In this document: in pieces, positions 15,896 through 18,578 of the stretch | Layout: each line of letters begins with the position of its first letter | Position numbering within the stretch: the first letter of the stretch is position 1 | NCBI GenBank assembly: GCA_934675465.1 | Contig: CAKUQM010000034.1 | Coordinates: 1 to 18,578, forward strand | Source of the DNA: an uncultured Erysipelotrichaceae bacterium | GTDB taxonomy: Bacteria; Bacillota_I; Bacilli_A; Erysipelotrichales; Erysipelotrichaceae | DNA length: 18,578 nt | Direction of reading: 5' to 3' | Translations under genes and position numbers: made by a program | The notes under the pieces: model-generated | Told to the model about the DNA's origin: nothing | The model's database searches: none | What the model saw: the letters and a program-made list of their open reading frames with translations, nothing else

Positions 15896-15906
15896 TATAA
15901 TATAAT
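15896..15906 (+). promoter_or_regulatory. Promoter -10 region of hicB
   Basis: Two overlapping TATAAT hexamers (15896-15901 and 15901-15906) lie about 40 bases before the hicB start; no strong -35 is seen. They directly precede an inverted repeat. Confidence 0.5.
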
Positions 15907-15907
15907 T

Positions 15908-15929
15908 AAATACGTACTATTACGTATTT
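15908..15929. promoter_or_regulatory. Inverted-repeat operator upstream of hicB
   Basis: AAATACGTA (15908-15916) and TACGTATTT (15921-15929) form perfect 9-bp arms four bases apart. The repeat sits between the -10 and the ribosome binding site AAAGGAG. HicB antitoxins with a C-terminal DNA-binding domain usually repress their own promoter, so it is the likely ligand (inference). Confidence 0.65.
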
Positions 15930-15944
15930 TAAAGGAGTTATTTT

Positions 15945-16358
15945 ATGTCAAAAATTGCGTATCCAGCAGTGTTTCATGAAGAAAATGGAACATATTGGGT
16001 AGAGTTTCCTGATTTAAAAGGTTGTTTAACTGATGGGAATACAGCTGAAGAAGCTTATGAACACGCAAAAGAAGCTCTTGGATTTTATCTTGATCAAGAA
16101 GGTGATGTTTATGAAAGAACTATCAACAAGCCGAGTGAAGTTAAAGATGTTGTTGATGCTAATCCTGGATTATTGGTTATGCTTGTGGAGTATGATTCTT
16201 TAGAATATGCAAAGAAATACAAAACAAAGGCTGTTAAAAAGACTTTATCAATTCCAGAATGGTTAAATGATTTAGCTGTTAAACAAAATATAAATTTTTC
16301 TAATGTATTGCAAGAAGCTCTTATTAAAAAAATAGAGGAAAATAGTAATGCCAATTGA
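15945..16358 (+). CDS. HicB-family antitoxin-like protein, no HicA seen
   Basis: A 137-residue protein. The N-terminal HicB domain (about 1-65) shows YPAVFHEENGTYWVEFPDLKG then CLTDGNTAEEAYEHAKEALG, the partial RNase H fold that normally neutralises the HicA mRNA interferase. The C-terminal part (about 97-132, KKTLSIPEWLNDLAVKQNINFSNVLQEALIKKI) fits a ribbon-helix-helix DNA-binding domain. AAAGGAG precedes the ATG. HicA is a ~60-residue protein usually just upstream of hicB; the 92-base gap here cannot hold it and the previous gene is a membrane protein. It overlaps the Nudix gene by 11 bases. Solitary HicB proteins are known, so a pure regulator is possible. Confidence 0.88.
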   Translation: MSKIAYPAVFHEENGTYWVEFPDLKGCLTDGNTAEEAYEHAKEALGFYLDQEGDVYERTINKPSEVKDVVDANPGLLVMLVEYDSLEYAKKYKTKAVKKTLSIPEWLNDLAVKQNINFSNVLQEALIKKIEENSNAN

Positions 16359-16905
16359 TTTAATAAAACAATATACAAGTGATATTGAACAAGAAATATA
16401 TGATAAGAAAAGAATATTAGATGCCTATGATAAATATGGTGATGAGCTTTTTTATAGAGAAAGTGAGATGATGCATTTTACATCTAGTTCGATGATTATT
16501 AATAAGAATAGAGATAAAGTATTAATGGTTTATCATAATATCTATGATTCTTATTCTTGGACTGGTGGTCATAATGATGGTGATATGGATTTCTTGAATG
16601 TGGCTTTAAAGGAAGCTAAAGAAGAGACTTCTTTAAGTGAATTAAAGGTGTTGGACGATGACCCTTGTTCGATAGAAGTTTTGACTGTTAAGCCACATAT
16701 TAAAAGGGGTAAGTATGTTGGTGGCCATTTGCATTTGAATGTGAGTTTCTTGTTTGAGGCTGATGAGAATGCTTATGTTCATATTAAAGAGGATGAGAAT
16801 AGCAGGATTAGGTGGATTCCTATTAAGGACTTAGAAAAAAATATTTCCATAAGTGATATAGAAATGCTTCCATTGTATAGGAAAATTCTAAGGAATTATT
16901 TATAA
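16348..16905 (+). CDS. Nudix hydrolase, HxDGDxD-type
   Basis: A 185-residue Nudix-fold protein that would hydrolyse a nucleoside diphosphate linked to another group. The Nudix box spans 74-96 (GHNDGDMDFLNVAL, then KEAKEETSL). The catalytic metal-binding acidic positions E89, E92 and E93 are kept. The conserved Glu and Arg of the standard box (GX5EX7REUXEEXGU) are replaced by Met80 and Lys88. An N-terminal helical extension (about 1-42) precedes the fold. The start overlaps the hicB end by 11 bases, with GAGG at 16335-16338, so it is translated from the same message. guaA follows 23 bases after its stop. The substrate is unknown. Confidence 0.87.
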   Translation: MPIDLIKQYTSDIEQEIYDKKRILDAYDKYGDELFYRESEMMHFTSSSMIINKNRDKVLMVYHNIYDSYSWTGGHNDGDMDFLNVALKEAKEETSLSELKVLDDDPCSIEVLTVKPHIKRGKYVGGHLHLNVSFLFEADENAYVHIKEDENSRIRWIPIKDLEKNISISDIEMLPLYRKILRNYL

Positions 16906-16928
16906 TAATGAAATATCGGAGGAAACTG

Positions 16929-18473
16929 ATGGATAGAGAGTTAGTTTTAGTTGTCGATTTTGGTGGTCAATATAATCAGTTGGTTGCTAGAAGAGTTAGA
17001 GAATGTAACGTATACTGTGAGATTTATTCTTATCGTAACGCTATTGAAAAGATAAAAGAAAAGAATCCTAAGGGTATTATTCTTACAGGTGGTCCTAATT
17101 CTGTTTATGAAGAGGGTGCTCCTACTTGTAGTAGAGAACTTTTTGAATTGGGTATTCCTGTTTTAGGGCTATGTTATGGAGCTCAACTTATGGCTCATGT
17201 TATGGGTGGTGAAGTTAAAAGGGCTGATCATAGAGAATATGGTAAGACTGATATTAAGTTAGATTCTTCTTCAGTGTTGTTTAATGGTATTAAAGAAGAT
17301 AATACTTGTTGGATGTCTCATTTTGATTATATTTCTAGAATGCCTGAAGGTTTTAAGTCTATTGCTCATACCGATAATTGTCCTGTTGGTGCTATGAGTA
17401 ATGATGCACATAAGTTATATGGTATTCAGTTCCATCCAGAAGTGTTACATACACCTGATGGTACAAAGATGCTTTATAACTTTGTAAGAAATATTTGTGC
17501 TTGTAAGGGCGATTGGAAGATGGATTCTTTTGTGGAAGAATCAATTAAGTCTATTAAGGAAAAAGTTGGTGATGGTAGAGTTTTGTTGGCTTTATCAGGT
17601 GGTGTAGATTCTTCTGTTTGTGCAGGTCTTCTTTCTAAGGCTATTGGTAAACAATTAACTTGTGTGTTTGTTGATCATGGTTTGCTTAGAAAAGATGAGG
17701 GTGATGAAGTTGAAAACATCTTTGGCCCTAAGGGCAATTTTGATTTGAATTTCATTAGAGTTAATGCTCAAGAACGTTATTATGAGAAACTAAAAGGTGT
17801 TACTGATCCTGAAACAAAGAGAAAGATTATTGGTGAAGAGTTCATTAGAGTCTTTGAAGAAGAGTCTAAGAAGATTGGTAGTGTTGAGTTTTTAGCTCAA
17901 GGTACTATTTATCCAGACGTTGTTGAATCTGGTTTAGGTGGTGAGTCTTCTGTTATTAAGTCTCATCATAATGTTGGTGGTTTACCTGATTATGTTGATT
18001 TTAAGGAGATTATTGAACCTTTAAGAGACTTGTTTAAGGATGAAGTTAGAAAAGTTGGCCTTGAATTAGGCTTACCTGAAAGTCTAGTATTTAGACAACC
18101 TTTCCCAGGTCCAGGTTTAGGTATTAGAATCATTGGTGAGATTACAGCTGAGAAGGTAAAGATTGTTCAAGATGCTGATTATATCTATCGTGATGAGATT
18201 GCTAAGGCTGGCTTGAGCCAAGATATTAATCAATATTTTGCTGCCTTAACAAACGTTAGATCTGTTGGTGTTATGGGTGATGAGAGAACTTATGACTATG
18301 CAGTTGTTTTAAGAGCTGTTAAGACTATTGATTTCATGACTGCTGAGGCCGCTGATATTCCATTTGAGGTTCTTCAAACAGTTATGTCTAGAATTATTAA
18401 TGAGGTAAGAGGGGTTAATAGAGTATTCTATGATATTACTTCTAAACCTCCTGGTACTATTGAGTTCGAATAA
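16929..18473 (+). CDS. guaA: GMP synthase (glutamine-hydrolysing)
   Basis: A 514-residue cytoplasmic enzyme making GMP from XMP, ATP and glutamine. The glutaminase domain carries the triad C82 (GLCYGAQ), H169 and E171 (FHPEV). The ATP-pyrophosphatase P-loop SGGVDSSV starts at S223. The C-terminal dimerisation domain shows RQPFPGPGLGIRI and ends DITSKPPGTIEFE, the normal family ending. The ATG at 16929 is chosen because CGGAGG (16917-16922) precedes it; an in-frame ATG at 16908 lies before that ribosome binding site. It sits 23 bases behind the Nudix gene, probably in the same operon. No purine riboswitch was recognised upstream. Confidence 0.97.
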   Translation: MDRELVLVVDFGGQYNQLVARRVRECNVYCEIYSYRNAIEKIKEKNPKGIILTGGPNSVYEEGAPTCSRELFELGIPVLGLCYGAQLMAHVMGGEVKRADHREYGKTDIKLDSSSVLFNGIKEDNTCWMSHFDYISRMPEGFKSIAHTDNCPVGAMSNDAHKLYGIQFHPEVLHTPDGTKMLYNFVRNICACKGDWKMDSFVEESIKSIKEKVGDGRVLLALSGGVDSSVCAGLLSKAIGKQLTCVFVDHGLLRKDEGDEVENIFGPKGNFDLNFIRVNAQERYYEKLKGVTDPETKRKIIGEEFIRVFEEESKKIGSVEFLAQGTIYPDVVESGLGGESSVIKSHHNVGGLPDYVDFKEIIEPLRDLFKDEVRKVGLELGLPESLVFRQPFPGPGLGIRIIGEITAEKVKIVQDADYIYRDEIAKAGLSQDINQYFAALTNVRSVGVMGDERTYDYAVVLRAVKTIDFMTAEAADIPFEVLQTVMSRIINEVRGVNRVFYDITSKPPGTIEFE

Positions 18474-18484
18474 GAATATATTTT

Positions 18485-18517
18485 AAAAAAGCTACATTAT
18501 GTTAATGTCATTTAGCT
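18485..18517 (-). terminator. Possible minus-strand terminator
   Basis: AGCTACATTA (18490-18499) and TAATGT plus AGCT (18503-18508, 18514-18517) form a stem with a five-base bulge. Read on the minus strand it is followed by five Ts. It may end a convergent gene lying beyond the window. Confidence 0.4.
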
Positions 18518-18542
18518 AAGGCCTACAAATAAAAATTGAATT

Positions 18543-18578
18543 AAGTCGGTAATCTAAAAATAGACCCGACTTTTCTTT
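18543..18578 (+). terminator. Terminator of guaA
   Basis: AAGTCGG (18543-18549) pairs with CCGACTT (18566-18572), with an inner TCTA/TAGA pair around AAAA. A T-rich tail reaches the window end. Confidence 0.7.

Noticed and set aside
15853..15944. A small HicA toxin gene upstream of hicB
   Set aside because: The 92-base gap is too short for a ~60-residue HicA and is filled by promoter and operator elements.
16906..16928. Purine riboswitch or attenuator before guaA
   Set aside because: The gap is only 23 bases and no riboswitch-like structure was recognised in or before it.
1..18578. CRISPR array, insertion sequence, tRNA or rRNA
   Set aside because: Reading through both strands, I saw no regularly spaced direct repeats, transposase-like protein or recognisable RNA gene.

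Overview
The window looks like a chromosomal segment of a low-GC, probably anaerobic Bacillota (Firmicutes) species, possibly Erysipelotrichia or Clostridia. This rests on AT-rich DNA, strong AGGAGG-type ribosome binding sites, TATAAT promoters, Rho-independent terminators and the gene families present. TGG encodes Trp and TGA is used as a stop (end of the HicB gene), so this is the standard bacterial code, not a Mycoplasma-type code. No tRNA, rRNA, CRISPR array or insertion sequence was seen. No gene-free stretch exceeds 300 bases; the longest is the 225-base tetR/MFS intergenic region.

Layout. (1) 1-2084: the 3' end of an unidentified gene, then two minus-strand genes: a small DUF6465-like protein and a short TetM/EF-G-like GTPase fused to a YacP-type NYN nuclease domain. 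(2) 2127-5982: a tightly packed plus-strand operon, hypB, a large multi-cluster Fe-S/FAD/NAD(P) oxidoreductase, then hypA. It has nickel metallochaperones on both sides of a redox enzyme and no hydrogenase gene. (3) 5994-7204, minus strand: an SPFH membrane protein and a ribbon-helix-helix protein, with a palindromic operator over the promoter. (4) 7336-10631: the glycolytic operon pgk-tpiA-eno. (5) 10705-15084: a TetR regulator divergent from an operon of an MFS transporter, a GntP-type permease broken by a seven-G tract, and an aldo/keto reductase. Two identical palindromes 21 bp apart just after the operon promoter are the probable TetR operators. (6) 15178-18473: a CDF-like membrane protein with an altered metal site, then an orphan HicB antitoxin overlapping a Nudix gene, followed closely by guaA (GMP synthase).

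The core-metabolism genes (pgk, tpiA, eno, guaA) appear intact and ordinary. The most unusual points are the HypAB-flanked oxidoreductase, the GTPase-NYN fusion lacking EF-G domains IV-V, the HicB-Nudix pair that seems to share a transcript with guaA, and the homopolymer frameshift in the GntP permease. Three terminator hairpins are partly built from the last codons of the genes they end.
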